A stretch of DNA of 64,000 bases. It comes from Delphinapterus leucas. Lineage: Eukaryota; Chordata; Mammalia; Artiodactyla; Monodontidae. The notes under the pieces are model-generated. The model had not been told where the DNA came from. It saw only the letters and a list, made by a program, of their open reading frames with translations, and did no database searches. Each line of letters starts with the position of its first letter. Positions within the stretch are counted from its first letter, which is position 1. The stretch is taken from contig NW_022098076.1 in NCBI RefSeq assembly GCF_002288925.2, positions 81,055,362-81,119,361 on the forward strand. The letters are read 5' to 3'. The position numbers were made by a program, and so were the translations under genes. Below, one piece after another: positions 34,764-46,395 of this stretch.

Positions 34764-34989
34764 ATGCCTTTTTTCTATTTCCACATTTTCACATAATTTT
34801 CTTAACTCTCTGAACACTTCAGCATGTTAAGTGGAAAATATGATTTGTTCTGCTTCAAAGGCAAGGAAATTAAGATACTGGAGACAGTTTTGAGGAAGGA
34901 TGCTCTGAACAAATATGGGATAATTAAATACAATGTGAGAGATTCAAGGTCAGAGATGTTAAGAAAAAAAATAGCAAAGACAAGATAAA
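34764..34989. other. Unassigned short stretch
   Basis: No clear repeat. It may be decayed L1 that joins the fragment to the right. Confidence 0.35.
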
Positions 34990-35445
34990 GATTTTTTGCA
35001 CACGTACAAAAGCTGACATAATTTTTCATCAGCAAACCCTCACTATAAGAAATATTAAAGAAAGTCCTTCAGGCAGAAGAAAAATGATACCAGATGGAAA
35101 TGTATAAATATGAATCTACACAAAAGAATGAAGAGTTCAGATATGGTAACTACATGGGTAAATATATAAGATATATTTTATTATTGTCTCCTTAAAAGAT
35201 AATTGACTATAAAAACAAAAATAATAACAATGTAGTGTGGTTTATAATACATGTGAAAGTAACATATAATATTATAATAGCACAGAGGTTAGGAGGGGAA
35301 AAGAATTATACTATTTTGAGATCCTAATACTATATGTAAAGTGGTATAATATCACTTGAAGGTAAACTTTAATAGCTTAAAATATATACTATAAATGTTA
35401 ATGAAACCTGGATCATAAGTTCATGTTCAGAATTTTGGGAGAAAA
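34990..35445 (+). repeat. Old L1 fragment (ORF1-ORF2 junction region)
   Basis: TCACTATAAGAAATATTAAAGAAAGTCCTTCAGGCAGAAGAAAAATGATACCAGATGGAAATG, then AAGATAATTGACTATAAAAACAAAAATAATAACAATGTAGTG and GTGGTATAATATCACTTGAAGGTAAAC, matches the region around the end of ORF1 and the start of ORF2 in older L1M families. No open frame. Confidence 0.7.
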
Positions 35446-35524
35446 TAAGGATTTCACTAAATAGAGGAAAATTGGTTAGCACATCCTGAGAAGGTACCAG
35501 TATAAATACAGAGCCTTAGCCCTA

Positions 35525-35700
35525 TTTTATTCAACAAACATGTATTAAACACCAACTGCATGAAGGGCATTTTTCCAAGTACTAAAAAGGACAAAAAGAC
35601 AGTCCTTGTTTGAGTTAAGGAAACTGTTTGCACTGACTGAAAACACACACACACACACAAGGCAGCATAAAATATGTGCTATAATATAGAGGGAAGAAAA
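35525..35700 (-). repeat. L2 3'-end fragment with an (AC)n tract
   Basis: TTATTCAACAAACATGTATTAAACACCAACTGCATGAAGGGCATTTTTCCAAGTACTAAAAAGG fits the antisense L2 3' end. A pure AC dinucleotide run of about eight units sits at 35643-35658. Confidence 0.65.
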
Positions 35701-36364
35701 TGCTATTGAATAGGGTCAATACACCTAGAGGGGCCAGGTAGAAAACTTAAACCAGGGAAGCAGGTGAGCTTGGTGAAATACAAGTAATGGGATTCTTGCA
35801 ACCTGCAGAGCACATATCTTTCTCAAAGCAGATTGTGCTATTCAACTTTAGCCGATGGTTGCTATGAAGCAGCAAACTCTGACTTGACATGATCCCGCCC
35901 CATCTACATTTCCTACAACATCTCCCACAATTGTTGCCTCCATTTCACACTGCTCCAGTGTGGAAGATTTTCTTTCTTTCTCCAATTATACTATCAAAGG
36001 TCTTGTTGTTCCCTCTTCCAAGAATGCTGTTCATCCTGACCTCTGATATCAATATGACTCACTCCCTCACTGCCTTCTTATCTCTGCCCAATGATGGCTG
36101 CTCTAATCACCCTATATAACATAGAACCACTCACTCTTATCCAGTAATGTGCTGGTAAATGTTTATTAGTTCTCTGGGAAAGAAAGTCCTGATTTCTACA
36201 TTTGTTCATTTCCATGCTATAAATACCCCCATCGTGGCCAATTTCAGTCTGCCAACATGACATCACTGAGTGCTGACTTGGGAAGACATGCACACAATGG
36301 GCTCTTGAGAGCCCACGTGAGCGGCTCCAGCACATTTCTGTACTTGGCACTCCCTTCCCCTTTA
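35701..36364. other. Unassigned single-copy DNA
   Basis: About 660 bases. A part near 35890-36120 is pyrimidine-rich and could be distant L2, but I cannot show it. Confidence 0.45.
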
Positions 36365-36570
36365 ACCTGCTTTATTTTACCCTCTAGCACTTATCTGACA
36401 TATTAAATATTTGCTTCTTTATTTCTGGTCTGTTTGCTCACATACAGACCAGAATGCAAGCTCTATGAGGACAGGAATTTTGTTTTCTTCACTCACATAT
36501 CTTCAGAGCCTAAAATTACTCATAGTATAAAATAGGCTTTTAATACATATTTATTAAATGAATAAATGTG
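36365..36570 (+). repeat. L2 LINE 3' end
   Basis: Sense L2 3' end: TCTAGCACTTATCTGACATATTAAATATTTGC, AGAATGCAAGCTCTATGAGGACAGGAATTTTG, and AGAGCCTAAAATTACTCATAGTATAAAATAGGC, finishing TTATTAAATGAATAAATG, which matches the tail repeat. Confidence 0.83.
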
Positions 36571-36604
36571 AGAGCAACCATGGTTCTTAGAGGTGAGAAT
36601 TAAA

Positions 36605-37165
36605 ATATTCTTTTTGTTTTATTTTTGTTTTTATTGTAGTTGATTTCCAATGTTGTGTTAGTTTCAGGTGTATAGTACAGTGATTCAGCTATATATATAT
36701 TATATAGATATAATATATATAGATATACACATATATATATATTCTTTTTCAGATTCTTTTCCCTTATAGGTTATTACAGTATTTTGAGTATAGTTCCCTG
36801 TGCTATATGGTAGATCCTTGTTGGTTATCTATTTTATATATAGTAGTGTGTATATGTTAATCCCATCCTCCTAATTTATCTCTCCCACCCCTTCCCTTTT
36901 GGTAACCATAAGTTTGTTTTCTATGTCTGTGGGTCTATCTCTGTTTTGTAAATAAGTTCATTTGCATCTTTTTTTTTTCAGATTCCACATATAAGTCGTA
37001 TCATATGATATTTACCTTTCTCTGTCTGGCTCACTTCACTTAGTATGATAATCTCTAGGTCCATCCATGTTGCTGCAAATGGCATTATTTCATTCTTTCT
37101 ATGGCTGAGTAATATTCCATTGTACATATATACCACATCTTCTTTATCCAATAATGGAATATTCT
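36605..37165 (-). mobile_element. 5'-truncated L1 3' end with AT-rich microsatellite
   Basis: Antisense L1 3' UTR and ORF2 tail: TTTATTGTAGTTGATTTCCAATGTTGTGTTAGTTTCAGGTGTATAG, a TATA-rich simple repeat (about 36693-36760), AGTATAGTTCCCTGTGCTATATGGTAGATCC, and TCTGGCTCACTTCACTTAGTATGATAATCTCTAGGTCCATCCATG, ending in TTCTATGGCTGAGTAATATTCCATTG. It is a different, older subfamily than copies B and C. Confidence 0.85.
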
Positions 37166-38580
37166 GTGTCAATAAATGCCATAAATTTTTACATAAAAGG
37201 TAAAATAGTTGGCCAACAAAGATTGTCCTCTAAGCCATAGGTTTCCAAACATGGGTGGACACATCAAGGACTGTGCATAAGACAATCAATTAGGAACTAG
37301 AGGAAAACAGTAGAACCTCTATTTATATGTTATTTTTAAAATAGGAAATAATTAAGCTTTACTAATATTTAATATGAGAATCAACTATGAAATTCCATTT
37401 TGGTCAGACCAAATGTTGTTGCTATTAGCAAATATTTTTTTTCAAAAATAAAACATATATTATCTATCCTTCAAATTAAAGGTGCCAGTAAGTAGAAAAA
37501 TGGCTGCTTAAAGCCAGCAAAAACAACAACAAAAAAAGCAACAAAATTTGCACCATGGGGGCTGTGGGGAGAGAATTTTGAAAAACAGATGTTTGGAAAT
37601 AATCATCAAAGAAATCTGTTATCGCCAACAAATATCCCAGCTGTATATTCTTTCTCAAACCCATAGCTCAGTATGGAGGATGCTATTTAGTGCCTTCTGG
37701 TTCCACATCCAAACTTACTTGCAGATTACTGATTATGTGGAACATATTAATTAAGTCCAAGTTCAGTGCTTATTAAAGTTTGGTATGTGGATGACCTACA
37801 ACAGAATATCCTGGGGGTAATTGTTAAAAATGTTAGCTATTATTATCACAGTGGTAATTACTTGCTCAAGGGGTCTTCCCACGGTCAAAGGCTGCTTTCT
37901 TGTTCAGTAATGCCTGTCTAACCCCTAGAATAACGTTAGACAAAGATTAAGAATTTAATAAGTATTTGTGTAGTGAATGAAATCAAGGATAAAGAGTACA
38001 AGTATCATCAGTTACAGACAGACAGATAGAAGGGCATTCTTAATGAATTACATACGCACCAGTTTTATACATTCTCCATGGCATTTTAAATGGCTGGGCA
38101 GATGATATTCATATAGGGATTCCAGGATAGGGATGACAAGTTAATTACACTGCATTGAATTGTACATAGGTTATGGACATGACTCACTGCTTGTTATAGT
38201 AAAGATTCAATGCAAAACACGTAAATTACTATAGGTAATAAGGAAGATTAAATACTTAAAAAATCAGTTTAAAGGCTGGAGAAGTTTGGTTCCAGGTTCC
38301 CATCATTGTAAATGTGATGCAGAGGTCAGATATTGCTACAGCCATCTCAACTGCTGCTAATTTCAAAGCTACTTGCATCCACAAAGCTAGTGACCAGGGT
38401 GAGATGTAGAATCCAGCCATTGCTAATATTGATTTAGCAATTATGTCCATCTATACTCTACTGCAAGATGACAAACCCCATATTTCTGCCTTTTAGAGCT
38501 CACAAAATTTTATCAAATAACTGAATCTATTCGGTGTTCGGGACCCTAGCTGCAAAAGAGTCAAGGTAATGTCACATTTT
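37166..38580. other. Unassigned single-copy DNA with weak repeat traces
   Basis: About 1.4 kb. A weak MER5-like piece may lie at 37770-37835 (AAAGTTTGGTATGTGGATGACC, AATTGTTAAAAATG), and a weak L2 end at 37905-37985 (ending AATAAGTATTTGTGTAGTGAATGAA). The rest is not recognised. Confidence 0.45.
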
Positions 38581-38949
38581 TAGCTTTCTTTTTGTTTTTT
38601 TAACATCTGTTAGAACATAATTGCTTTACAATGTTGTGTTAGTTTCTGCTGTATAACGAAGTGAATCAGCTATACATATACATATATCCTCATATCCTCT
38701 CCCTCTTGTGTCTCCCAACCACCCTCCTTCTAGGTGGTCACAAAGCACTGAGCTGATCTCCCTGTGCTATGCAGCTGCTTCCTACTAGCTATCAATTTAA
38801 CATTTGGCAATGTGTATATGTCAATGGCATTCTCTCACTTTGTCCCAGCTTACACTTCCCCCTCCTCGTGTACTCAAGTCCACTCTCTATGTCAGCGTCT
38901 TTAATCCTGTCTTCTCCTTAGGTTCTTCAGAACCTTTTTTTGTTGTTCT

Positions 38950-41900
38950 TTAGATTCCATATGTATGTGTTAGCATACAGTATTTGTTTTTCTCTTTTGA
39001 CTTACTTCACTCTGTATGACAGTCTCTAGGTCCATTCACCTCACTACAAATAACTCAATTTCGTTTCTTTTTCTGGTTAAATAATATTCAATTGTATAAG
39101 TGTGTCACATCTCCTTTATCCAATCATCTGTCCATGGACACTTAGGTTGCTTCCATGTCCTGCCTATTGTAAATAGAGCTGCAATGAACATTGTGGTACA
39201 TGACTCCTTTTGAGTTATGGTTTTCTCAGGGTATATGCCCAGTAGTGGGATTGCTGAGTCATATGGTAGTTCTATTTTTAGTTTTTTAAGGAACCTCCAT
39301 ACTGCTCTCCATAGTGGCTGTATCAATTTACCTTCCCACCAACAGTGCAACAGGATTCCCTTTTCTCCACACCCACTCCAGCATTTATTGTTTGTAGATT
39401 TTTTGATGATGGCCATTCTGACCGGTGTGTGGAGATACCTCATTGTAGTTTTGACTTGCATTTCTCTAATGATTAGTGATGTTGAGCATCCTTTCATGTA
39501 TTTGTTGGAAATCTGTATATCTTCTTTGGAGAAATGTCTATTTAGGTCTTCTGCCCATTTTTGGATTGGTTGTTTCTTTTTTGATATTAAGCTGCATGAA
39601 CTGCTTGTATATTTTGGAGATTAATCTTTCGTCAGTTGCATTGTTTGCAAATATTTTCTCCCATTCTGAGGGATGTCTTTTCATCTTGTTTATGGTTTAT
39701 TTTGCTGTGCAAAGCTTTTGGTTTCATTAGGTCCTATTTGTTTATTTTTACTTTTATTTACATTTCTCTAGGAGGTGGGTCAAAAAGGATCTTGCTGTGA
39801 TTTATGTCATAGAGTGTTCTGCCTATGTTTTCCTCTAAGAGTTTGATAGTGTCTGGCCTTACATTTAGGTCTTTAACCCATTTTGAGTTTATTTTTGTGT
39901 ATGGTGTTAGGGAGTACTCTAATTTCATTCTTTTACATGTAGGTGTCCAGTTTTCCCAGCACCACTTATTGAAGAGGCTGTCTTTTCTCCATTGTATATT
40001 TTGCCTCCTTTATCAAAGATAAAGTGACCAAATGTGCCTGAGTTTATCTCTGGGCTTTCTATCCTGTTCCATTGATCCATATTTCTCTTTTTCTGCCAGT
40101 ACCATACTGTCTTGATTACTGTAGCTTTGTAGTATAGTCAGGGAGACTGATTCCTCCAGCTCCATTTTTCTTTCTCAAGATTGTTTTGGCTATTTGGGGT
40201 CTTTTGTGTTTCTGTATAAATTGTGAAATTTTTTGTTCTAGTTCTGTGAAAAATGACATTGTTAGTTTGCTAGGGATTGTATTGAATCTGTAGATTGCTT
40301 TGGGTAGTGTAATCATTTTCACAATGTTGATTCTTCCAATCCAAGAACATGGTATATCCCTCCATCTGTTTGTATCATCTTTAATTTCTGCATACAGGTC
40401 TTTTGTCTCCTTTGGTAGGTTTATTCCTAGGTATATTATTTTTATTGTTGCAGTGGTAAATGGGAGTGTCTCCTTAATTTCTCTTTCAGATTTTTCATCA
40501 TTAGTGTATACAAATGCAAGAGATTTTTGTGTATTACTTTTCTATCCTGCTACTTTACCAAATTCATTGATTAGCTCTAGTAGTTTTCTGGTAGCATCTT
40601 TAGAATTCTCTATGCATAGTATCATGTCATCTGCAAACAGTAACAGTTTTACATCTTCTTTCCTGATTTGGATTTCTTTTATTTCTTTTTCTTCCCTGCT
40701 TGCTGTAGCTAAAACTTCCACAACTATGTTGAATAATAGTGGTGACAGTGGGCAACCTTGTCTTTATCCTGATCTTAGTGGAAATGGTTTCAGTTTTTCA
40801 CCACTGAAAATGATGTTGGCTGTGGCTGTGTCATATATGGCCTTTATCATGTTGAAGTAAGTTCCCTCTATGCCTACTTTCTGAAGGGTTTAATCATAAA
40901 TGGGTGTTGAAATTTGTCCAGAGCTTTTTCTGCATCTATTGAGACTATTGTATGTTTTTTATCCTTCAGTTTGTTAATATGGTGTATCACATTGATTGAT
41001 TTGTGTATATTGAAGTACCCTTGCATTCCTGGGCTAGACCCCACTTGATTATGGTGTATGAACCTTTTATAGTGCTGTTGGATTCTGTTTGCTAGTATTT
41101 TGTTCAGGATTTTTTGATCTATGTTCATCATTGACACTGGCATGTAGTGTTCTTTTCTTGGAACATCTTTGTCTGGTTTTAGTATTAGGGTGATGGTGGC
41201 CTCATAGAATGAGTTTGGAACTGTTCCTCCCTCTGCTATATTTTGGAAGAGTTTGAGAAATATAGGTGTTAGCTCTTCTCTAAATGTTTGATAGAATTCC
41301 CCTGTGAAGCCATCTGGTCCTGGGCTTTTGTTTGTTGGAAGATTTTTAATCACAGTTTCAATATCAGCGCTTGTGATTGGCTAGTTTATATTTTCTATTT
41401 CTTCCTGGTTCAGTCTCGGACAGTTGTGCTTTTCTAAGAATTTGTCCATTTCTTCCTGGTTGTCTATTTTATTGGCATATAGTTGCTTGTAATAATCTCT
41501 CATGAGCCTTTTTTTATTTCTGCAGTGTCAGTTGTTTCTTCTTTTTCATTTCTAATTCTGTTGATTTGAGCCTTCTCCCTTTTTGTCTTGATGAGTCTGG
41601 CTAATGGTTTATCAATTTTGTTTATCTTCTCAAAGTGCCAGCTTTTAGTTTTATTGATCTTTGCTATCATTTTTCCTTCATTTGTTTTTCATTTATTTCT
41701 GATCTGATCTTTATAATTTCTTTCCTTATGCTAATTTTGGGGTTTTTTGCTCTTTCTTAATTGCTTCTGGTGTAAGGTTAGGTTTTTTATTTGAGATGTT
41801 TCTTGTTTCTTGAGGTAGGAATGTATTGCAATAAACTTCTCTCTTAGAACTGCTTTTACTGCATCCCATAGGTTTTGGGTCGTCGTGTTTTCATTGTCAT

Positions 41901-42727
41901 TTGTTTCTAGGTATTTTTTTATTTCCACCTTGATTTCTTCAGTGATCTCTTGGTTATTTAGTAGTGCATTGTTTAGCCTCCATGTGTTTGTACTTTTTAC
42001 AGTATTTTTTTCCTGTAATTGATATCTAGTTTCATAGTGTTGTAGTCGGAAAAGGTACTTGATACAATTTCAATTTTCTTAAATTTACGAAGGCTTGATT
42101 TATGACCCAAGCTATGATCTATCCTGGAGAATGTTCCATGAGCACTTGAGAAGAAAATGTATTCTGCTGTTCGAGGATGGAATGTCCTATAAATATCAAT
42201 TCAGTCCATCTTGTTTAATGTATCATTTAAAGCTTTTGTTTCCTTATTTATTTTTATTTTGGATGATCTCTCCATTGATGAAAGTGGGGTGTTAAAGTCA
42301 CCTACTATGATTGTGTTACTGTCGATTTCCCCTTTTATGGCTGTTAGCATTTGCCTTATGTATTGAGGTGCTCCTATGTTGGGTGCATAAATATTTCCAA
42401 TTGTTATATCTTCTTCTTGGATTGATCCCTTGATCATTATGTAGTGTCCTTCTTGGTCTCTTATAATAGTCTTTATTTTAAAGTCTATTTTATCTGATAT
42501 GAGAATTGCTACTCCAGCTTTCCTTTGATTTCCATTTGCATGGAATATCTTTTTTCATCCCCAGACTTTCAGTCTCTAATGTCCCTAGGTCTGAAGTGGG
42601 TCTCTTGTAGACAGCATATATACGGGTCTTGTTTTTGTATCCATTCAGCCAGTCTATGTCTTTTGATTGGAGCCTTTAGTCCATTTACATTTAAAGTAAT
42701 TATCAATATGTATGTTCCTATTACTAG
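38950..42727 (-). pseudogene. L1 ORF2 relic: endonuclease, reverse transcriptase, Cys-rich end (copy C)
   Basis: The codon matching the ORF2 start (42725-42727) reads CTA (Leu) where copies A and B have ATG. Endonuclease text is split over several frames (VNGLK and LQETHF near 42600-42700; IYAPNIGAP and GDFNT at 42201-42437, followed by SMERS for the usual PMDRS). A long open part at 40874-41353 holds the reverse transcriptase segment NKSPGPDGF to [15 protein letters not shown]. The catalytic FADD codons are intact at 40626-40637. A C-terminal open part (39105-39497) keeps [14 protein letters not shown]. The inferred stop TAA is at 38950-38952. Frameshifts inactivate it. Confidence 0.92.
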
Positions 42728-42795
42728 TTTCTTAATGGTTTTGGGTTTGTTTTTGTAGGTCTTTTCCTTCTCTTGTGTTTCCTGCCTGGAGAAGT

Positions 42796-43665
42796 TCTTT
42801 AGCATTTGTTGTAAGGCTGGTTTGGTGGTGCTGAATTCTCTTAGCTTTTGCATGTCTTGTTTGTAAATGTTTTGATTTCTCCATCAAATCTGAATGAGAT
42901 CTTTCCTGAGTAGAGTAATCTTGGTTGTAGGTTTTTCCCTTTCATCACTTTAAATATGTCCTGCCACTCCCTTCTGGCTTGCAGAGTTTCTTCTGAAAGA
43001 TCAGCTGTTAACCTTATGGGGATTCCCTTTTATGTTATTTGTTGTTTTTCCCTTGCTGCTTTTAATATTTTTGCTTGTATTTAATTTTTGATAGTTTGAT
43101 ATGTGTCGTGGAGTGTTTCTCCTTGGATTTATTCTGTATGGGACTCTCTGTGCTTCCTGGATTTGACTATTTCCTTTCCCATATTAGAGAAGTTTTCATC
43201 TATAATCTCTTCAAATATATTCTCAGTCCCTTTCTTTTTCTTTTCTTCTGGGACCCCTATAATTTGAATGTTGGTGTGTTTAATGTTGTCCCAGAGGTCT
43301 CTGAGTCTGTCCTCAATTCTTTTCATTCTTTTTTCTTTATTCTCCTCTGCAGTAGTTATTTCCACTATTTTTTCTTCCAGGTCACTTATCTGTTTTTCTG
43401 TCTCTGTTATTCTGCTATTGATTCCTTCTAGAAAAATTTTAATTCCATTTATTGTGTTGTTCATCATTGTTTGCTCTTAATTCTTCTAGGTCCTTGTTAA
43501 ACATTTTTTGAATTTTCTCCATTCTATTTCCAAGATTTTGGATCAACTTTATTATCATACTCTGAATTCTTTTTCAGGTAGACTGCCTATTTCCTCTTCA
43601 TTTGTTTGATCTGGTGGGCCTTTACTTTGCTCCTTCATCTGCTGCATAGTTTTCTGTCTTCTCAT
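42796..43665 (-). pseudogene. L1 ORF1 relic (copy C)
   Basis: The start ATG is at 43663-43665 (MRRQKTMQQMKEQSK). Frames are broken, with an open piece at 43129-43467 covering the coiled coil and RRM-like start (RLRDLWDNIKHTNIQIIGVPEE). The C-terminal piece (MQKLREFSTTKPALQQMLKNF, from 42853) does not end at the expected TAG. The codon there is CAG, so this frame runs on through the spacer into the ORF2 frame (42569-42853 is one open stretch). The 5' boundary is the ORF1 ATG; the 3' boundary is the lost stop position. Confidence 0.88.
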
Positions 43666-45606
43666 TTTGCTTAACCTACTGTGTTTGGGGTCTCCTTTTC
43701 ACAGGCTGCAGGTTTGTAGTTTCCATTGTTTTTGGTGTCTGCCCCCAGTGGGTAACGTTGCTTCAGTGAGTTGTGTAGGCTTCCTGGTGGAGGGGTCTGG
43801 TGCCTGTGTTCTGGTGGATGAGGCTGGATCTTATCTCTCTGGTGGGCAGAACCACATCCAATGGTGTGTTTTGGGGGTCTGTGAACTTATTATGATTTTA
43901 AGCAGCCTCTCTGCTAATGGGTGAGGTTGTGTCTCTGACTTGCTAGTTGTTTCGTATGGGGTGTCCAGCACTGGAGCTTGCTAGTTGTTGAGTGGAGATG
44001 GGTCTTAGCGTTGAGTTGGAGATCTCTGGGAGACCTCTCACTGATTGATTTTACTTGGGGCTGGGAGGTCTCTGGTGGTCCAGTGTCCTGAACTCGGCTC
44101 TCCCACCTCAGAGGCTCAGGCCTGACACCCTGCTGGAGCATCAAAACCCTGTCAGCCACATGGCTCAGAAGAAAAGGGAGAAAAAAAGAAAGAACAAAAA
44201 AAATAATTAATAAAATTATATAAATAACATTATTAAAATAAATATTAAAATAAAAAAATTAAAAGTAATAAAAAAAGAGAGCAACCAAACCAATAAACAA
44301 ATCTACCAATGATATCAAGCACTAAAACTATACTAAGATAAACATAAAAATCAGAAACTAGTCTGTTGCATAGAGCAAACCCCAAGTGTACAGTTGCTCC
44401 CAAAGTCCACCGCCTCAATTTTGGGATGATTCATTGTCTATTCATGTATTTCTCAGATGCCGGGTACATCAGGTTGAGTGTACTGATTTTATCCACTGCT
44501 CCTGAGGCTGCACAGAGAAATTTCCCTTTCTCTTCTTTGTTCACATGGCTCCTGGGGTTCAGCTTTGGGTTTGGCCCTGCCTCTGCATGTAAGTCGCCCT
44601 CTGGAGTCTGTTCTTAGCCAAGACAGGAGGGGGCTAAAGGAGTGGCTGATTAGGGGACTCTGGCCCACTCAGGCTGGGGGGAGGGAGGGGTACAGAATGC
44701 AGAGCGAGCCTGCGGTGACAGAGGCTGGTGTGACTTTGTACCAGCCTGAGGCGCAGTGTGAGTTCTCCTGGGGAAGTTGTCCCTGGATCATGGGACCTTG
44801 GCAGTGGCAGGCTGCACAGTCTCCTGGGAGTGGAGGTGTGGATCGTGACCTGTGTTTGCACACAGGATTCTTAGTTGCTGCAGCAGCAGCCTTAGCATTT
44901 CATGCCCGTCTCTGGTGTCCATGGTGATAGCTGTGGCTCGTGCCCATCTCTGAAGCTCGTTTAGGCAGTGTTCTGAATCTCCTCTCCTCACGCATCCTAA
45001 AACAATGGTGTCTTGATTCTTAGACAGCTCCAGACCTTTTCCCAGACTCCCTCCCTGTTAGCTGTGATGTACTAGACCCCTTCAGGCTGTGTTCACACAG
45101 CCAACCACAGTCCTCTCCCTGGGATCTGACCTCCAAAGCCCAAGCCTCAGCTCCCAGCCCCGACCTTCCCCAGTGGGTGAGCAGACAAGCCCCTCAGGCT
45201 GGTGAGTGCTGGTCAGCACCGATCCTCTGTGCAGGAATCTCTCCACTTTGCCCTCTGCACCCCTGTTGCTGCACTCTCCTCCATGGCTCCAAAGCTTCCC
45301 CCTCACCCACCCCATGTTTCCACCAGTTAAGGGGCTTCCTAGTGTGTGGAAACTTTTCCTCCTTCACGGCTCCCTCCCAGAGGTGCAGGTCCCATCCCTA
45401 TTCTTTTGTCTCTGTTTTTTCTTTTTTCTTTTGCCCTACTTAGGTACATGGGGAGTTTCTTGCCTTTTGGGAAGTCTGAGGTCTTCTGCCAGCTTTCAGT
45501 AGGTGTTTTGTAGGAGTTGTTCCACATGTAGATGTATTTTTGATGTATTTGTGGGGAGGAAGGTGATGTCCATGTCTTACTCCTCTGCCATATTGAAGCA
45601 TAATCC
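43666..45606 (-). promoter_or_regulatory. L1 5' UTR of copy C, CpG-depleted
   Basis: About 1.9 kb, collinear with the 5' UTR of copy B. In 44900-45345, the counterpart of the CpG-rich part of copy B, I count only about 6 CpG. An A-rich tract at 44165-44360 is the reverse of the T-rich tract in copy B. Confidence 0.8.
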
Positions 45607-45615
45607 TAGCTTTCT

Positions 45616-46025
45616 AACTTCTCTAAATAGAAGGAGGGTAAAATGAAGACAGAGAAAGTCAATCTAAGTAACCAGAAAAGCTAAAGCTAGTCAAATTAGC
45701 AAAGAGAATAATTGACTCAACATATGAAGTCATATATTAGCAATAAAACATTTTATCTATTTCCATTTTATTTGACAGTTTCTCAGTTTATAAACTGATA
45801 GCTCTTTTAACTATTAGTATGGATTGTAGAAGTCTAATACAAAAACCCAATTAAAAAGATATTTGCTTATTTCTGTGAACTTTATTAAAAAGGGTGCAAT
45901 TCAGTATGCTGCACAAAAAGAAGTTGATCTTATTAGATACTTTTTAATACTATTGTACCTGTTGAATCTTGTTTACCTTACCTATAATATAGTAATGAAG
46001 CAACACTATTGAAAATAGTTTTAGG
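45616..46025. other. Unassigned AT-rich single-copy DNA
   Basis: About 410 bases with no recognised repeat or gene, ending in the target-site copy of the next SINE. Confidence 0.45.
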
Positions 46026-46381
46026 GGCTTCCCTGGTGGCACAGTGGTTAAGAATCTGCCTGCCAATGCAGGGAACATGGGTTCAAGCCCTGGTCTGGGA
46101 AGATCCCACAGGCCACGGAGTAACTAAGCCCGTGTGCCACAACTACTGAACCTGCACTCTAGAGCCCACAGGCCACAACTACTGAGCCCATGTGCCACAA
46201 CTACTGAAGCCCGCGCACCTAGAGCCCATGCTCTGCAACAAGAGAAGCCACCGCAACGAGAAGCCCGTGCACTGCAACAAAGAGTAGCCCCGGCTCACCA
46301 CAACTATAGAAAGCCTGCGCGCAGCAACCAAGACCAAATGCAGCCACAAACAAATAAATAAAAATAAATTTAAAAAAAAAT
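46026..46381 (+). mobile_element. CHR-type SINE, long form
   Basis: Head GGCTTCCCTGGTGGCACAGTGG, B box GGTTCAAGCCC, and three GCCACAACTACTGA blocks at 46136-46149, 46172-46185 and 46194-46207. It then continues through AGAGAAGCCACCGCAACGAG to an A-rich tail. The 14-base flanking repeats AAAATAGTTTTAGG (46012-46025) and AAAATAGCTTTAGG (46382-46395) differ at one base. Confidence 0.95.
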
Positions 46382-46395
46382 AAAATAGCTTTAGG

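Larger units (their letters stand above)
38590..45606 (-). mobile_element. L1 LINE copy C, near full length
   Basis: Minus-strand order: 5' UTR (45606-43666), ORF1 relic (43665-42796), ORF2 relic (42727-38950), 3' UTR to about 38590. The 3' end reads in antisense as TAACATCTGTTAGAACATAATTGC. The 5' end has CCTCTGCCATATTGAAG near 45582-45598. A 9-base direct repeat TAGCTTTCT at 38581-38589 and 45607-45615 is a likely target-site duplication. The length is about 7.0 kb. It is homologous to copy B and in opposite orientation. Confidence 0.95.

Noticed and set aside
40300..40860. 186-codon plus-strand frame
   Set aside because: It is antisense to the L1 copy C reverse transcriptase region and has no independent support.
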